Source of the DNA: Sandaracinobacteroides sp039808025
Lineage (GTDB): Bacteria > Pseudomonadota > Alphaproteobacteria > Sphingomonadales > Sphingomonadaceae
DNA length: 64,000 nucleotides
Direction: 5' to 3'
Assembly (NCBI GenBank): GCA_039808025.1
Contig: JBDHSK010000002.1
Location: 62,001 to 126,000 of the forward strand
Shown here: in pieces, positions 41,928 to 52,073 of the stretch
How positions within the stretch are numbered: position 1 is the first letter of the stretch
Layout: every line of letters begins with the position of its first letter
Translations under genes and position numbers: made by a program
Notes under the pieces: generated by a model
Told to the model about the DNA's origin: nothing
Database searches by the model: none
The model's input: the letters and a program-made list of their open reading frames with translations, nothing else

Positions 41928-42653
41928 GTGGAGTATGACGACGACGCCATTGTATTGACGCTGCTGCCCCATGGGGAACATGGGGCAATCGTGCGGTTCC
42001 TGTCGATGGCGGGCGGGCTGAGAGCGGGGTTCGTGCATGGCGCCCGCTCAGCCCGCCGGCGAGCGGTGCTGCACCCCGGCAATCGCGTTGCACTGCACCT
42101 GCAGGCCCGTAACGAGGGGCAGTTGCCGGTGGCCACGGTCGAGCTGGTGGAAAGCCGGGCGCTGGCCGCATTTGCAGCGCACAGCGCCGCCATTCTCGCC
42201 TGGGCCACGGAACTGACAGCTGCCGCCCTTGCCGAAGCAGTGCCGCATCGTCGGCTGGCCGAGGCGCTGGATGCCCTGTGCGCCGGGCTGGCCGCTGAAA
42301 TCGCGCCAGTACAGGCCGGTGCGGCGCTCGCCCGCTATGAACTGCTGGTGCTCGAAGAAGAAGGGTTCGGCCTCGATCTCGGCTCCTGCGCACTCGGCGG
42401 CCCTGAACCGCCCGCCTTCGTCAGCCCCAACAGCGGCCGTGGTGTCTCAGCGGCCAAGGCAGCCGGGCAGCCCTGGGCGCATCACCTGCTGCCATTGCCG
42501 CCGTTCCTGCTGAATGGACAGTCGCCCGATACCATCGATGTGGCCCGGGCGCTTGCGTTGTCACGACATTTTCTCGCCCGCCACTGGCTGAATGGCCCGC
42601 GGCTGGAAACCCTGCGGCAACTGGCGGTTGGCAGCACCGTCCGCAACGGTTAG
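41928..42653 (+). CDS. recO: DNA repair protein RecO
   Basis: RecFOR-pathway protein that loads RecA on SSB-covered single strands, 241 residues. The N-terminal OB domain reads DDDAIVLTLLPHGEHGAIV with the following GFVHGARS; the C-terminal helical part has YELLVLEEEGFGLDL. The start is a GTG at 41928, 27 bases after the upstream gene, with no strong ribosome binding site. parC begins 9 bases after the stop. Confidence 0.93.
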   Translation: MEYDDDAIVLTLLPHGEHGAIVRFLSMAGGLRAGFVHGARSARRRAVLHPGNRVALHLQARNEGQLPVATVELVESRALAAFAAHSAAILAWATELTAAALAEAVPHRRLAEALDALCAGLAAEIAPVQAGAALARYELLVLEEEGFGLDLGSCALGGPEPPAFVSPNSGRGVSAAKAAGQPWAHHLLPLPPFLLNGQSPDTIDVARALALSRHFLARHWLNGPRLETLRQLAVGSTVRNG

Positions 42654-42662
42654 GAAGCCGCC

Positions 42663-44903
42663 ATGGCTGATCCCGAAACCGGAATTGTCGCAACTTCCTT
42701 TGATACCGCCCTTGCCGAGCGTTACCTCGTCTATGCGCTGTCCACCATCACCGCCCGCTCGCTTCCCGACGTGCGCGATGGCCTGAAGCCGGTGCATCGT
42801 CGCCTGCTGTGGGCAATGCGGCTTCTGAAGCTCGACCCGGCATCGGCCCCCAAGAAATGCGCCCGCGTGGTGGGCGACGTTATCGGCAAATACCACCCGC
42901 ATGGCGATACCGCTGTTTACGACGCCATGGTGCGGCTCGCCCAGGACTTTGCACTGCGATACCCGCTGGTGGAAGGTCAGGGCAATTTCGGCAACATCGA
43001 TGGCGATAATGCCGCCGCCATGCGCTATACCGAGGCCCGCCTCACCAAAGCTGCCCTGCTGCTGATGGAGGGTGTCGACGATGAAACCGTCGCCTTTCGC
43101 CCCACCTACAACGGCGAAGAGGAAGAGCCCGAGGTTTTCCCCGCTGCATTCCCCAACCTGCTGGCCAATGGTGCCAGCGGCATTGCCGTGGGCATGGCAA
43201 CATCCATCCCGCCGCACAATGTGGCGGAAATCGCCGCCGCCGCCAGGCTGCTGCTGGAGAACCCGGCCGCCGCCGACGACGACCTGCTGGCGATCATGCC
43301 CGGCCCTGATTTCCCGACCGGCGGAGTCATCGTCGAGCCGCGCAGCTCTCTCGCCGAAGCCTTTCGTAGCGGCCGGGGTGGCGTAAAGCTGCGCGCCCGC
43401 TGGCACCGTGAAGACCATGGACGCGGCACCTGGGCGATCGTCATCAGCGAGATCCCCTGGGGGGTGCAGAAAAGCCGGCTGGTCGAGCAGGTGGCGCAAC
43501 TGATCGCCGACAAGAAGCTGCCGATACTGGAAGATGTGCGCGACGAAAGCGACTCCGAAATTCGACTGGTGATCGTTCCGAAATCGCGCAGCGTCGATCC
43601 GGAACAGCTGATGGAAAGCCTGTTCCGGCTCACTGATCTGGAAACGCGGGTGTCGATCAACCTCAACGTGCTGCTGCCCGACCGCACCCCGCAGGTTCTG
43701 GGGCTGAAGGCGCTGCTGCAGGCCTGGCTCGACCATCGGCAGACGGTGCTGATCAACGCCAGCCGCCACCGTCTCTCCCAGATTACTGACCGGCTGGAAC
43801 TGCTCGCGGGCTATATCATCGCCTATCTCAATCTCGACGAAGTGATCCGCATCATCCGCGAAGAGGACGAGCCCAAGCCGGTGTTGGTGGCCACCTTCAC
43901 GCTGACCGACCGGCAGGCGGAAGCCATCCTCAACATGCGGCTCAGGTCATTGCGGCGGCTTGAGGAAATGGAACTGCGGCATGAGCAGGACAAGCTGCTT
44001 GCCGAACAGGGCGATCTCGACGCGCTGGTTCAGTCACCGGCCCGCCAGCGCACCGCATTGAAAAAGCAGCTCGATCAGCTGGCAAGGCTCTATGCCGCCG
44101 ACAGCCCTGAGGGCAGGCGTCGCACCAGCTTTGCCGATGCACCTGCCGTCGTGTCCCTAAGCCGCGAGGCCATGATCGAGCGCGAGCCGGTAACGGTGAT
44201 CCTGTCGCAGCGCAACTGGATCCGGGCGCAGAAAGGCCATGCCGACGCCACCGCCATCGACTCCCTGAAGTTCAAGGAAGGCGACGCGCTGGCGCTTGCC
44301 ATCCACGCCGAGACCACCGACCGCCTGCTGGTGGCCATGGCTGGCGGACGCTTCTTCACCGTTGACTGCAACACCCTGCCCGGCGGGCGCGGCTTTGGCG
44401 AACCGCTGGCGCTGATGGTTGATCTTCCCGCCGGCGAAGACATTGTGGCGCTGTTCCCGTTTGCACCCGACAGTCGCCTGCTGCTGGTGGCAAGCGACGG
44501 GCGCGGCTTCCTTGCCGAAGCCAGCGGGCTGCTGGCCGAAACCCGCAAGGGCAAGCAGGTAATGACCCCGCGTCCCGGCGCCACCTTGAAGGTGGTGAAG
44601 CCGGTGGCCGAAGGGGCCGACCATGTGGCGGTAATCGGCGACAACCGCAAGCTGCTGATCTTCCCGCTGGAAATGCTTCCCGAAATGAGCCGCGGCCAGG
44701 GGGTGCAGTTGCAGAAATACAAGGGCGGCGGCCTGTCGGACGTCACCACCTTGCGGCTGGCCGATGGCCTTTCGTGGAAGATGCAGGGCGAATCAGGCCG
44801 CACCCGCAACGAATCTGATCTGGGGTTCTGGGTGGGCACCCGCGCCACCGCCGGCCGGCTGCCGCCCCAGGGTTTCCCGCGCGAGAACCGCTTCCAGCCA
44901 TGA
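42663..44903 (+). CDS. parC: DNA topoisomerase IV subunit A
   Basis: Breakage-reunion subunit of topoisomerase IV, which decatenates daughter chromosomes; 746 residues. The catalytic tyrosine is Tyr122 in AAAMRYTEAR. The fluoroquinolone-relevant segment is GKYHPHGDTAVYDAMV, with Thr83 and Asp87. The C-terminal beta-pinwheel ends with TRKGKQVM, and the length and lack of a GyrA box separate it from GyrA. The recO-parC order supports this. Its stop overlaps the following esterase gene by four bases. Confidence 0.95.
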   Translation: MADPETGIVATSFDTALAERYLVYALSTITARSLPDVRDGLKPVHRRLLWAMRLLKLDPASAPKKCARVVGDVIGKYHPHGDTAVYDAMVRLAQDFALRYPLVEGQGNFGNIDGDNAAAMRYTEARLTKAALLLMEGVDDETVAFRPTYNGEEEEPEVFPAAFPNLLANGASGIAVGMATSIPPHNVAEIAAAARLLLENPAAADDDLLAIMPGPDFPTGGVIVEPRSSLAEAFRSGRGGVKLRARWHREDHGRGTWAIVISEIPWGVQKSRLVEQVAQLIADKKLPILEDVRDESDSEIRLVIVPKSRSVDPEQLMESLFRLTDLETRVSINLNVLLPDRTPQVLGLKALLQAWLDHRQTVLINASRHRLSQITDRLELLAGYIIAYLNLDEVIRIIREEDEPKPVLVATFTLTDRQAEAILNMRLRSLRRLEEMELRHEQDKLLAEQGDLDALVQSPARQRTALKKQLDQLARLYAADSPEGRRRTSFADAPAVVSLSREAMIEREPVTVILSQRNWIRAQKGHADATAIDSLKFKEGDALALAIHAETTDRLLVAMAGGRFFTVDCNTLPGGRGFGEPLALMVDLPAGEDIVALFPFAPDSRLLLVASDGRGFLAEASGLLAETRKGKQVMTPRPGATLKVVKPVAEGADHVAVIGDNRKLLIFPLEMLPEMSRGQGVQLQKYKGGGLSDVTTLRLADGLSWKMQGESGRTRNESDLGFWVGTRATAGRLPPQGFPRENRFQP

Positions 44904-45919
44904 GATGGCTTGCGCTGATCCTGCTGGCCGCGGCCTTGCCCGCACTGGCCCAGGGCGTGCCATCGGTAATGGCACCGGCCGCCACTGCTGATAATGCGGA
45001 TGATGGGCGGCCTTATCCGCTTCCCAACACCCGCATCTACCGCTTCCACTCGCCTTCTTTGGGCCGGGATTATGATGTCTCGGTCACCCTGCCCTTTGGC
45101 TATGATGCCGACCCGTCGCGCCGCTACCCGGTGCTGTTCGTGACCGATGTGCCGCAAAGCATCCCATATGTCACCGGGCTGCACCGGCGGCTGCGCGGCG
45201 GCGGGCGAATGATGGAGGATGCCATCATCGTCGGGCTGGGCTATGCCGTGGGCGATACTGGCGTGCACAGCCGCCGCCGCGATTATACCCCCACGGCCCA
45301 TGGGGATATCGATGCCCGTCCTGAACAGGGCAAGCCGGTTGAGTATGGCGGTGCCGAAGCCTATCGGCTGCACCTGAAGACCGAGCTGTTCCCGTGGCTT
45401 GAAACCAGATTCCGCATCGATCCGTCCCGGCGCATCTATCTGGGCCACAGCTATGGGGGCCTGTTCGGAACCCATGTGCTTCTGACTGACCCGGCGATGT
45501 TCCAGCGCTATATCCTGATCAGCCCGTCGCTCTGGTATGATCGCCGCCTGATGATCGCCCGCGAGCGCGGCTATGCCATGCGCCACAAGGACATGCCGGC
45601 CCAGGTGTATTTTCTGGTGGGCGGGCTGGAAACGGTGGAAGCGCCCGATACCGAACCGTTCGGATCATCGAGGAACGCCATGGTCGAGGATCAGGCGGAG
45701 CTGGTCGCCAACCTGCAATCCCGTCACTACCCGTCGCTGACGGTCAGGAACGAGGTTCTGCCCGGTGAAGATCATGCCAGCGTCTGGCCCGGCGCCGTGC
45801 GCAAGGGGCTGGAATGGGCGCTGAACGCCAAACCCCGCCTTCCCCCTGCGCCGTGCCGCGACCAGCAGGGGCGCGCTGTCACCGGTTGCCGCCAGCCTGA
45901 TTTTACCCCGGGCCACTAA
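44900..45919 (+). CDS. Exported alpha/beta-hydrolase (putative esterase family)
   Basis: Predicted periplasmic esterase of the esterase D / enterochelin-esterase-like family, 339 residues. A signal peptide ends at about residue 18 (PALAQ). The nucleophile is Ser184 in LGHSYGGLFG, and the catalytic His is probably in GEDHASVWP near residue 293. Its ATG overlaps the parC stop by four bases, so it is translated from the parC transcript. Substrate unknown; relatives act on acyl esters or siderophore esters. Confidence 0.85.
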   Translation: MRWLALILLAAALPALAQGVPSVMAPAATADNADDGRPYPLPNTRIYRFHSPSLGRDYDVSVTLPFGYDADPSRRYPVLFVTDVPQSIPYVTGLHRRLRGGGRMMEDAIIVGLGYAVGDTGVHSRRRDYTPTAHGDIDARPEQGKPVEYGGAEAYRLHLKTELFPWLETRFRIDPSRRIYLGHSYGGLFGTHVLLTDPAMFQRYILISPSLWYDRRLMIARERGYAMRHKDMPAQVYFLVGGLETVEAPDTEPFGSSRNAMVEDQAELVANLQSRHYPSLTVRNEVLPGEDHASVWPGAVRKGLEWALNAKPRLPPAPCRDQQGRAVTGCRQPDFTPGH

Positions 45920-45944
45920 GCCGGAGACCAGATGTCTGTCGCCC

Positions 45945-45969
45945 CCCGGGCTGGATGGTCCAACCCGGG
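45945..45969. terminator. Terminator hairpin between convergent genes
   Basis: An 11-bp stem with one mismatch (45945-45955 with 45959-45969, CCCGGG at each end) lies between the esterase and S9 peptidase stops. On the plus strand it is followed by the T-rich CCTTTATTT about eight bases later, so it mainly suits the esterase transcript. Confidence 0.6.
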
Positions 45970-45980
45970 TGACGCAACCT

Positions 45981-47903
45981 TTATTTCTCGTTGAACAGTT
46001 TTTTCAGGAAAACGGTTTCCACCTCGCGGCGCAGATCGTTGTTGGGCTTCTTCATGAAGCCATGCCCTTCGTCGGCAAACAGCACATACCACACCTCGTT
46101 CCCACGGGCGCGCAGCTTCTCGACGATCTGGTCTGATTCATACTGCGGCACCCGCGGGTCGTTGGCGCCCTGCATCACCAGCATCGGCTTGGTGATGCGG
46201 TTGACGTTGGCAGCGGGCGAGATTTTCGCGAACACCTGGCGCATCTTCGGATCGCGCTCGTCGCCATATTCGGCGCGGCGGTTGTCGCGGCGATAGGCCT
46301 CGGTACGTTCAAGGAAGGTGGCGAAATCGCTGATTCCATAGCGCTCGACCCCGCCAACCAGCCGGTCGGAATAATGGGTCATCACCGCAAGCGACATGTA
46401 CCCACCGTACGACTGGCCATAGACCGCCACCCGGCTGGCATCGAGATCGGGCTGTTTGGCGATCCAGTCGAGCAGCGCGCCGATATCCCTGACTGAATCC
46501 TCGCGCTTCTCGGCATTGTCGAGGTTCAGATAGGTTTTGCCATACCCATCAGACCCGCGAACGTTGGGCAGGATCACCGTTGCCCCAAGGGTATCGGCAA
46601 AATACTGCGCCCCATAGTTCCAGATCGGCCTGGTCTGCGATTCCGGCCCGCCGTGAATATCCATGATCACCGGGGTTTTCGTGCCGGGCGCCACGCCGCG
46701 TGGGCGATAGACAAACGCCGGAATCTCGCGGCCATCGAACGACTTGAAGTGGATGAGCGTGGGAACCGAGAGCTTTGCAGCATCCAGTTCGCCCAGTTCC
46801 GAAGTCGTCCAGCGGGTGAGCTTTGCATCATCCACCTGCCACACCCATACGTCACCCGCCGATGTGGCATTGGTAAGGCCGATCGCCAGCTTGCTGCCAT
46901 CGGGCGAGAATTTCAGAGCCGTCAGCACGCCTTCCGGCAAAGTCGGCTGCGGCAGGGCGCGGCGGGTGATCCGGTCGCGCACGGTCACATGGGAATAGCC
47001 ATCTTCGTTGACGGAATAGGCCAGCACCCGGCCATCGCGGGTGATGTCATATTCCTCGACATCCCACTTGAGGTCGGGCGTCAGCACGATCTCCTTGCCA
47101 GTCGCAATGTCGATCTCCACCAGCCGGCGGTTGTCGCTGTCGCGGTCGGAAATCGCGATCAGGCTTTTCCCGCCCGGAAGGAACCGTGGATCTTCGTAGC
47201 GGGCGCGGGCGCCGGGGGCGACTCGGGTGGTCTTGCCAGTGGCGATGTCAAGAATGTGGATTTCACTCTGGCGGTTGGAGATGCTGCGCAGATAGACCAG
47301 CGATTTGCCATCGGCGGCAATGTCGCTTGGTGAAATGGCGCCATCCACCTTCAGAATCTCGCGCGGGGTTCCGGGGTTTTTCGGATCGACGGCCAGCAGG
47401 GTATAGGCGCCCGACCCTTTGGTGGCACGCGCCCACACCATCAGCGACCCGTCGTCGCTGAATACCGGTGCACCATTGCGCGTGCCCGGCTCGGTGATCT
47501 GCACGGCCGGGCCACTGAGACCCTTGGCATATAGCTGGAACCATTCGTCTCCGCCGGTATCACGGATCATGATGAAACGATCAGTGCCGGGAATGACATA
47601 GGCCGAGGCAATCGGTTCATTGCCGAAGGTGATCTGGGTGCGCGCTGCCCCCGGCGCCGCCACATGATGGAGCTGCTGGGTTTCACCAAACCGTGTGGCG
47701 ATAAGGATCGATCCATCGGGAAGCCAGCCCTCGAACAGCGCGGCGCGGCTGTTCTGGTAACGCTGCACGGCATCCGTCACATTGACTGGAATGGCTGGCA
47801 CATTTGTCAGGGTCGCTGCGCCAACCTGCCGTACATCGGCGGCAAGCGCCGGCAGGGCTACCCCGGCAAGCGCCAGTGAAACGAGGAGAGGTCGAACGAA
47901 CAT
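45981..47903 (-). CDS. Exported S9-family (prolyl oligopeptidase-type) serine peptidase
   Basis: Predicted periplasmic peptidase of 640 residues: signal peptide (to about residue 21, PALAA), an N-terminal beta-propeller (about 30-380) and a C-terminal alpha/beta-hydrolase domain. The triad is Ser498 in GQSYGGY, Asp582 in QGANDPRVP and His614 in DEGHGF. Family members cleave short peptides, often after proline or acyl-amino acids. The start at 47903 has AGGG six bases upstream and lies one base after the DUF885 stop; an ATG at 47930 would sit inside that gene. Cotranscribed with the DUF885 gene. Confidence 0.93.
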   Translation of the reverse strand: MFVRPLLVSLALAGVALPALAADVRQVGAATLTNVPAIPVNVTDAVQRYQNSRAALFEGWLPDGSILIATRFGETQQLHHVAAPGAARTQITFGNEPIASAYVIPGTDRFIMIRDTGGDEWFQLYAKGLSGPAVQITEPGTRNGAPVFSDDGSLMVWARATKGSGAYTLLAVDPKNPGTPREILKVDGAISPSDIAADGKSLVYLRSISNRQSEIHILDIATGKTTRVAPGARARYEDPRFLPGGKSLIAISDRDSDNRRLVEIDIATGKEIVLTPDLKWDVEEYDITRDGRVLAYSVNEDGYSHVTVRDRITRRALPQPTLPEGVLTALKFSPDGSKLAIGLTNATSAGDVWVWQVDDAKLTRWTTSELGELDAAKLSVPTLIHFKSFDGREIPAFVYRPRGVAPGTKTPVIMDIHGGPESQTRPIWNYGAQYFADTLGATVILPNVRGSDGYGKTYLNLDNAEKREDSVRDIGALLDWIAKQPDLDASRVAVYGQSYGGYMSLAVMTHYSDRLVGGVERYGISDFATFLERTEAYRRDNRRAEYGDERDPKMRQVFAKISPAANVNRITKPMLVMQGANDPRVPQYESDQIVEKLRARGNEVWYVLFADEGHGFMKKPNNDLRREVETVFLKKLFNEK

Positions 47904-47904
47904 G

Positions 47905-49728
47905 TCAGCCCTTCTTTGCATTGATGACATCGGTAATGGCCGTTCCCAGAACGGTCAGCGGCATGGCGCCGGCCTGAATGACGGCATCGTTGAAATCGCG
48001 CACGTCATAGCGGTTACCCAGCTCCGATTGCATGCGGTCACGCAGCCGCACGATCTCGGTATGACCCACCTTGTAGCCGCACGCCTGCGCCGGCGACGCG
48101 CAATAGCGGTCGACTTCGCTCTGGCAGGCGGCGCGTGATCGCCCGGTCGAGGATTGCAGATAATCGATCGCCTGATCGCGGGTCCAGCGCTTGTGGTGGA
48201 GGCCGGTATCAGTGACAAGCCGCGATGCCCTGAAGCGCAGCGCCTGGAACATGCCCAGCTGGCCGAACGGGTCATTCTTGTAAAATCCCAGTTCATCAAC
48301 CAGTTGCTCGGCATAAAGCGCCCAGCCTTCGGTATAGGCATTGAAGCCGAGGAAATTGCTGATGAGCGGAATTTCATCGCGGTGTTCGGCCATATAGGCG
48401 CCCTGCCATGCGTGGCCGGGAATGCCTTCATGCGCCGTCAGCGAGGGAATGGTGAAGCGTGGCCAGTTGCCGGTATCGGCGAGGTTGATGTAATAAATGG
48501 CCGGGCGCGACCCATCAAGCGAGGCAAAGTTCATGTAGCCAAGGGCGGCGCCCTGCTCGATCTCGGGCGGCACCCGCTTCACCACCAGATCAGCGCGCAG
48601 CTTCATATGCGAATAGAGCGGCATCATCGCCCGCAGTTCATCGAGTTTCTGGTTCACATAGGCGATGGCTTCGGCGCGACCGGCATCGGTATTGGGAAAT
48701 AACTGCTTCGGGTCACGCGTCAGCGCCGACATGCGCTCGCCAACCGTGCCCTGTGTCATCCCCTGAGCTTTCAGCACGGCATCCATGCGGGCATCGAGTT
48801 CGGCACCCTGCTGCAGGCCCATGGCGTGGATCTCGTCGGGCGACAGGTCGGTGCTGGTGGCGTATTGCAGGCCCCAGCGGTAATAATCGGCGCCATCGGG
48901 AAGCTTCCACACCCCGGCATCAGCGGTCGCCTTTGGTCTTAGGGCGGCAATGGCGGCTATCTGACGATCAAGAGCCGGATAGACCGAGCTGGAAACGATC
49001 TTTTCGGCGCGCTTGCCCCAGTCTCCGGCAATATTGGCAGCCGAGGTGCGACGAGTGAGCGAGGTTACAAGCCCCGAACTGGCGGCAGCAACCGACCGCA
49101 GCCCGCGCAACTGCTTCAGCGCGGTATCGAGCAGGAAATCCGGTGGCAGCACGCCGCGTGCCACATCGGCCTTCATCTGCTGCGTTTCCGCATCGAGACG
49201 CGGGCCGAATGCCGACAGCCGGCTGAGATAGGCCTCGGCATCTGCCTTGTTCTCCACCCGGTGCACGGAATCGAGAAAATCGGGAATGAACTGGTACGAG
49301 CCATCCTGCTGGGTGACGATATAGGGCACACCGCCGCCGAACGCTCCGACCGAACCATAGGCGAACCTGCCGCCGGCTGCGCCATTGCCCAGCAGAAACT
49401 GCAGCGAATCCAGCATGTAGCGGTCTTTTGCTGCCAGAGCCCCACGATTGACCGGGCGCAGCATGTCGGCAAAGCGGCGGTTGTCAGCAAGGGCCGCCCG
49501 CCGCGCCGCTTCGCCGCCATCATCGAGGCGGGCGCGCAGGCCGGCATTCCTGCCGCTGTCCAGCCCCAGATAGCTGGCGGTGATAGGCGAGGCCTGCAAC
49601 GCCAGATCGGCCATCTTGTCGAGGATGGCGGCAAACCCGGGGTCAAGCGCGGCACGCGCCGCTGCTGGCAACATGGCAACCGATGACACCAGCATGGCGT
49701 GCGACAGGAAGGCGCGACGATCGAGCAT
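47905..49728 (-). CDS. Exported DUF885 family protein, probable metallopeptidase
   Basis: Exported protein of 607 residues. The N-terminus MLDRRAFLSHAML followed by a hydrophobic stretch resembles a Tat-type signal, although only one pair of arginines is present. The metal-site pattern of DUF885 is intact: HEGIPGH at residues 433-439 and the downstream Glu467 in YTEGWALYAE. Related proteins are thought to be zinc-dependent carboxypeptidases or dipeptidases. It is followed at once by the S9 peptidase gene, suggesting joint peptide breakdown outside the cytoplasm. Confidence 0.88.
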   Translation of the reverse strand: MLDRRAFLSHAMLVSSVAMLPAAARAALDPGFAAILDKMADLALQASPITASYLGLDSGRNAGLRARLDDGGEAARRAALADNRRFADMLRPVNRGALAAKDRYMLDSLQFLLGNGAAGGRFAYGSVGAFGGGVPYIVTQQDGSYQFIPDFLDSVHRVENKADAEAYLSRLSAFGPRLDAETQQMKADVARGVLPPDFLLDTALKQLRGLRSVAAASSGLVTSLTRRTSAANIAGDWGKRAEKIVSSSVYPALDRQIAAIAALRPKATADAGVWKLPDGADYYRWGLQYATSTDLSPDEIHAMGLQQGAELDARMDAVLKAQGMTQGTVGERMSALTRDPKQLFPNTDAGRAEAIAYVNQKLDELRAMMPLYSHMKLRADLVVKRVPPEIEQGAALGYMNFASLDGSRPAIYYINLADTGNWPRFTIPSLTAHEGIPGHAWQGAYMAEHRDEIPLISNFLGFNAYTEGWALYAEQLVDELGFYKNDPFGQLGMFQALRFRASRLVTDTGLHHKRWTRDQAIDYLQSSTGRSRAACQSEVDRYCASPAQACGYKVGHTEIVRLRDRMQSELGNRYDVRDFNDAVIQAGAMPLTVLGTAITDVINAKKG

Positions 49729-49854
49729 GGGTCTCTCCCTTATGATTGAAGCGGTTGCTTAGACCCGGCAGAGGCTCCGGCTCAACCCCGAATGTGCCCG
49801 GCCCGACGATTCTCCACCAATCGCCGGTCCGATTCCGGCGCTGGCCGGCACTGG

Positions 49855-52005
49855 CTAGATATCAACCACAAGCCGCGGCGTTTCCCCGCGTTTCAACGCC
49901 GCCCCGCGGCCAGAGAGCGACGGATTGGTCATGAAATAGCGGTGCAGATTGAAGCTGGGGTGACCGGGTTTTACCCGCACATACTGGCCATCGGGCTGCA
50001 TCTCCCAGCTCTGTTCGTCGTCTTTCAGGTTGGCGAGCATCACCTGGTCGAGCACCTGGGCATGAACCGTCGGGTTCCGGATCTCTACCAGCAACTCCAC
50101 CCGGCGATCGAAGTTGCGAGGCATCCAATCAGCCGAGGTGATGTAAACCCGGGCCCGGCGTGACGGCAGCGGGTGGCCATTGCCGAACACCACGATGCGG
50201 CTGTGTTCCAGAAAACGGCCGACAATCGACCGCACGGCAATCCGTTCCGACAGGCCGGGAACACCGGGGCGCAGACAGCAGATGCCACGCACCACCAGTT
50301 CCACCTCGACGCCGGCCGCGCTCGCCTCATAGAGCTTTTCGATGATGATCGGATCAACGAGGCTGTTCATCTTGGCCCAGACTGCTGCCGGGCGGCCTGC
50401 CTGCGCATGGGCAATTTCGCCATCTATACCGGCCATCAGCGTCGATCGCAGGTTCATCGGGCTCATGGCGATATGCTTCAGTCCATGCGGCTGCACATAA
50501 CCGGTGATATAGTTGAACACCTGCGCGGCATCACGGGCGAGCGCCTGATCGGCGGTGAAAAAGCTGAGATCGGTGTAGATACGCGCCGTCACCGGATGAT
50601 AATTGCCGGTACCCAGATGCAGGTAGGTTTTCAGTTCGCCGGCTTCGCGGCGCACCACCATCGACATCTTGGCGTGAGTCTTCCACTCGATGAAGCCGTA
50701 AACCACCTGCACTCCGGCGCGCTCAAGGGCCGCTGCCCAGGTAAGGTTCAGTTCCTCATCAAAGCGCGCTTTCAGCTCGACGATCGCCGTCACCGATTTC
50801 CCGGCCTCGGCGGCATCGATCAGAGCGCGCACGATGGGGCTGTTCTTGCCGGTGCGATAGAGCGTCTGCTTGATCGCCACCACATCCGGGTCGGCTGCGG
50901 CCTGCCGCAGGAAGGCAAGCACCACGTCGAAACTCTCGTACGGGTGGTGAACGATGATGTCTTTGGCGCGGATGGCTGCAAAACAATCTCCGCCATGTTC
51001 GCGGATGCGTTCGGGAAAACGCGGCACATAAGGCTCGAACTTCAGGTCGGGGCGGTCTTCGTCGACCAGCCGCGACAGATCAGCAATGCCTAAAATCCCC
51101 TTCACTTCGGTCACGTCGCGCTCGTCTACCTTCAGTGCCTCTTTCACCATGATTTTCAGGCGCTCAGGTGTCTGGCATTCGATCTTCAGGCGAATCACCT
51201 GTCCGCGCCGCCGGCGTTTTATCGCTGTCTGATAAAAGCGCACCAGGTCTTCGGCTTCCTCCTCGATCTCGATGTCGCTGTCGCGGATGATACGAAAGCA
51301 CCCCTGCCCCATCACCTCGAATCCGGGAAAGATCAGGCTGCAGAACCGCGTCAGCACCTGTTCCAGCGCCACATACCGCGCCTGCACACCCGGCAGCCTC
51401 ACAAAGCGCGGCAGCATGGGGGGCAGCATCAGCAGCGCCGTCAGCCGCTCGCGATCAGACAGGCGGCGCATGTCGAACACGATGCTGAACCCCTTGTTGG
51501 GGATGAACGGAAAAGGGTGGGCCGGATCGATGGCCTGCGGGGTAAGAACCGGAAAGATCTGCGAAAGAAAGTGCTGCTCCAGCCATTGCGCCTCGGCGGG
51601 ATCGAGCTGGCCGTGATCAAGAATGTCGAAGTCCGCTTCCGCCAGCAGCCCGCGCAGGATCTCGAAGGTTTCCTGCTGCTCGGCCATCAGGCTGTCGGCG
51701 GCAACGGCAATGGCCGCCACCTGCTGGGCGGGTGTCGCCCCATCAGGGGCCGGCGTTTCTATCCCTTCGTCCATCTGGCCGCGCAACCCCGCCACCCGCA
51801 CCATGATGAACTCGTCGAGGTTATTGCCCGAAATCGAGAGAAAGCGCAGCCGCTCCAGCAGCGGATGCGCCGGGTTCATCGCCTCTTCCAGCACCCGCGA
51901 ATTGAAGGCCAGCCAGCTCAGCTCCCGGTTCAGGTAATGGTCAGGCCCAAGCACCACGCCACTATCGCCATCCTCATGCTCGATCCCGTGCCTGACGCTT
52001 GCCAT
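49855..52005 (-). CDS. ppk1: Polyphosphate kinase 1
   Basis: Makes polyphosphate from ATP through a phosphohistidine intermediate; about 716 residues. The N-terminal domain has YLNRELSWLAFNSRVLEEA, and the catalytic core has LHLGTGNYHPVTARIYTD near the autophosphorylated His, GICCLRPGVPGLSERI and SADWMPRNFDRR. The start is uncertain: ATG at 52005 or ATG at 52038, 11 codons earlier; neither has a strong ribosome binding site, though AGGAG lies 13 bases before the former. A candidate Pho box lies upstream. Confidence 0.94.
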   Translation of the reverse strand: MASVRHGIEHEDGDSGVVLGPDHYLNRELSWLAFNSRVLEEAMNPAHPLLERLRFLSISGNNLDEFIMVRVAGLRGQMDEGIETPAPDGATPAQQVAAIAVAADSLMAEQQETFEILRGLLAEADFDILDHGQLDPAEAQWLEQHFLSQIFPVLTPQAIDPAHPFPFIPNKGFSIVFDMRRLSDRERLTALLMLPPMLPRFVRLPGVQARYVALEQVLTRFCSLIFPGFEVMGQGCFRIIRDSDIEIEEEAEDLVRFYQTAIKRRRRGQVIRLKIECQTPERLKIMVKEALKVDERDVTEVKGILGIADLSRLVDEDRPDLKFEPYVPRFPERIREHGGDCFAAIRAKDIIVHHPYESFDVVLAFLRQAAADPDVVAIKQTLYRTGKNSPIVRALIDAAEAGKSVTAIVELKARFDEELNLTWAAALERAGVQVVYGFIEWKTHAKMSMVVRREAGELKTYLHLGTGNYHPVTARIYTDLSFFTADQALARDAAQVFNYITGYVQPHGLKHIAMSPMNLRSTLMAGIDGEIAHAQAGRPAAVWAKMNSLVDPIIIEKLYEASAAGVEVELVVRGICCLRPGVPGLSERIAVRSIVGRFLEHSRIVVFGNGHPLPSRRARVYITSADWMPRNFDRRVELLVEIRNPTVHAQVLDQVMLANLKDDEQSWEMQPDGQYVRVKPGHPSFNLHRYFMTNPSLSGRGAALKRGETPRLVVDI

Positions 52006-52073
52006 ATACCCAGTGCTTCTCCTTTCACCGCTGATCATGCCACGCGATCATGAATGTTCAATGCACCCGGAGC

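Noticed and set aside
42663..44903. GyrA instead of ParC
   Set aside because: The quinolone-region motif is GyrA-like, but the length of 746 residues, the C-terminal TRKGKQVM and the recO neighbour favour ParC.
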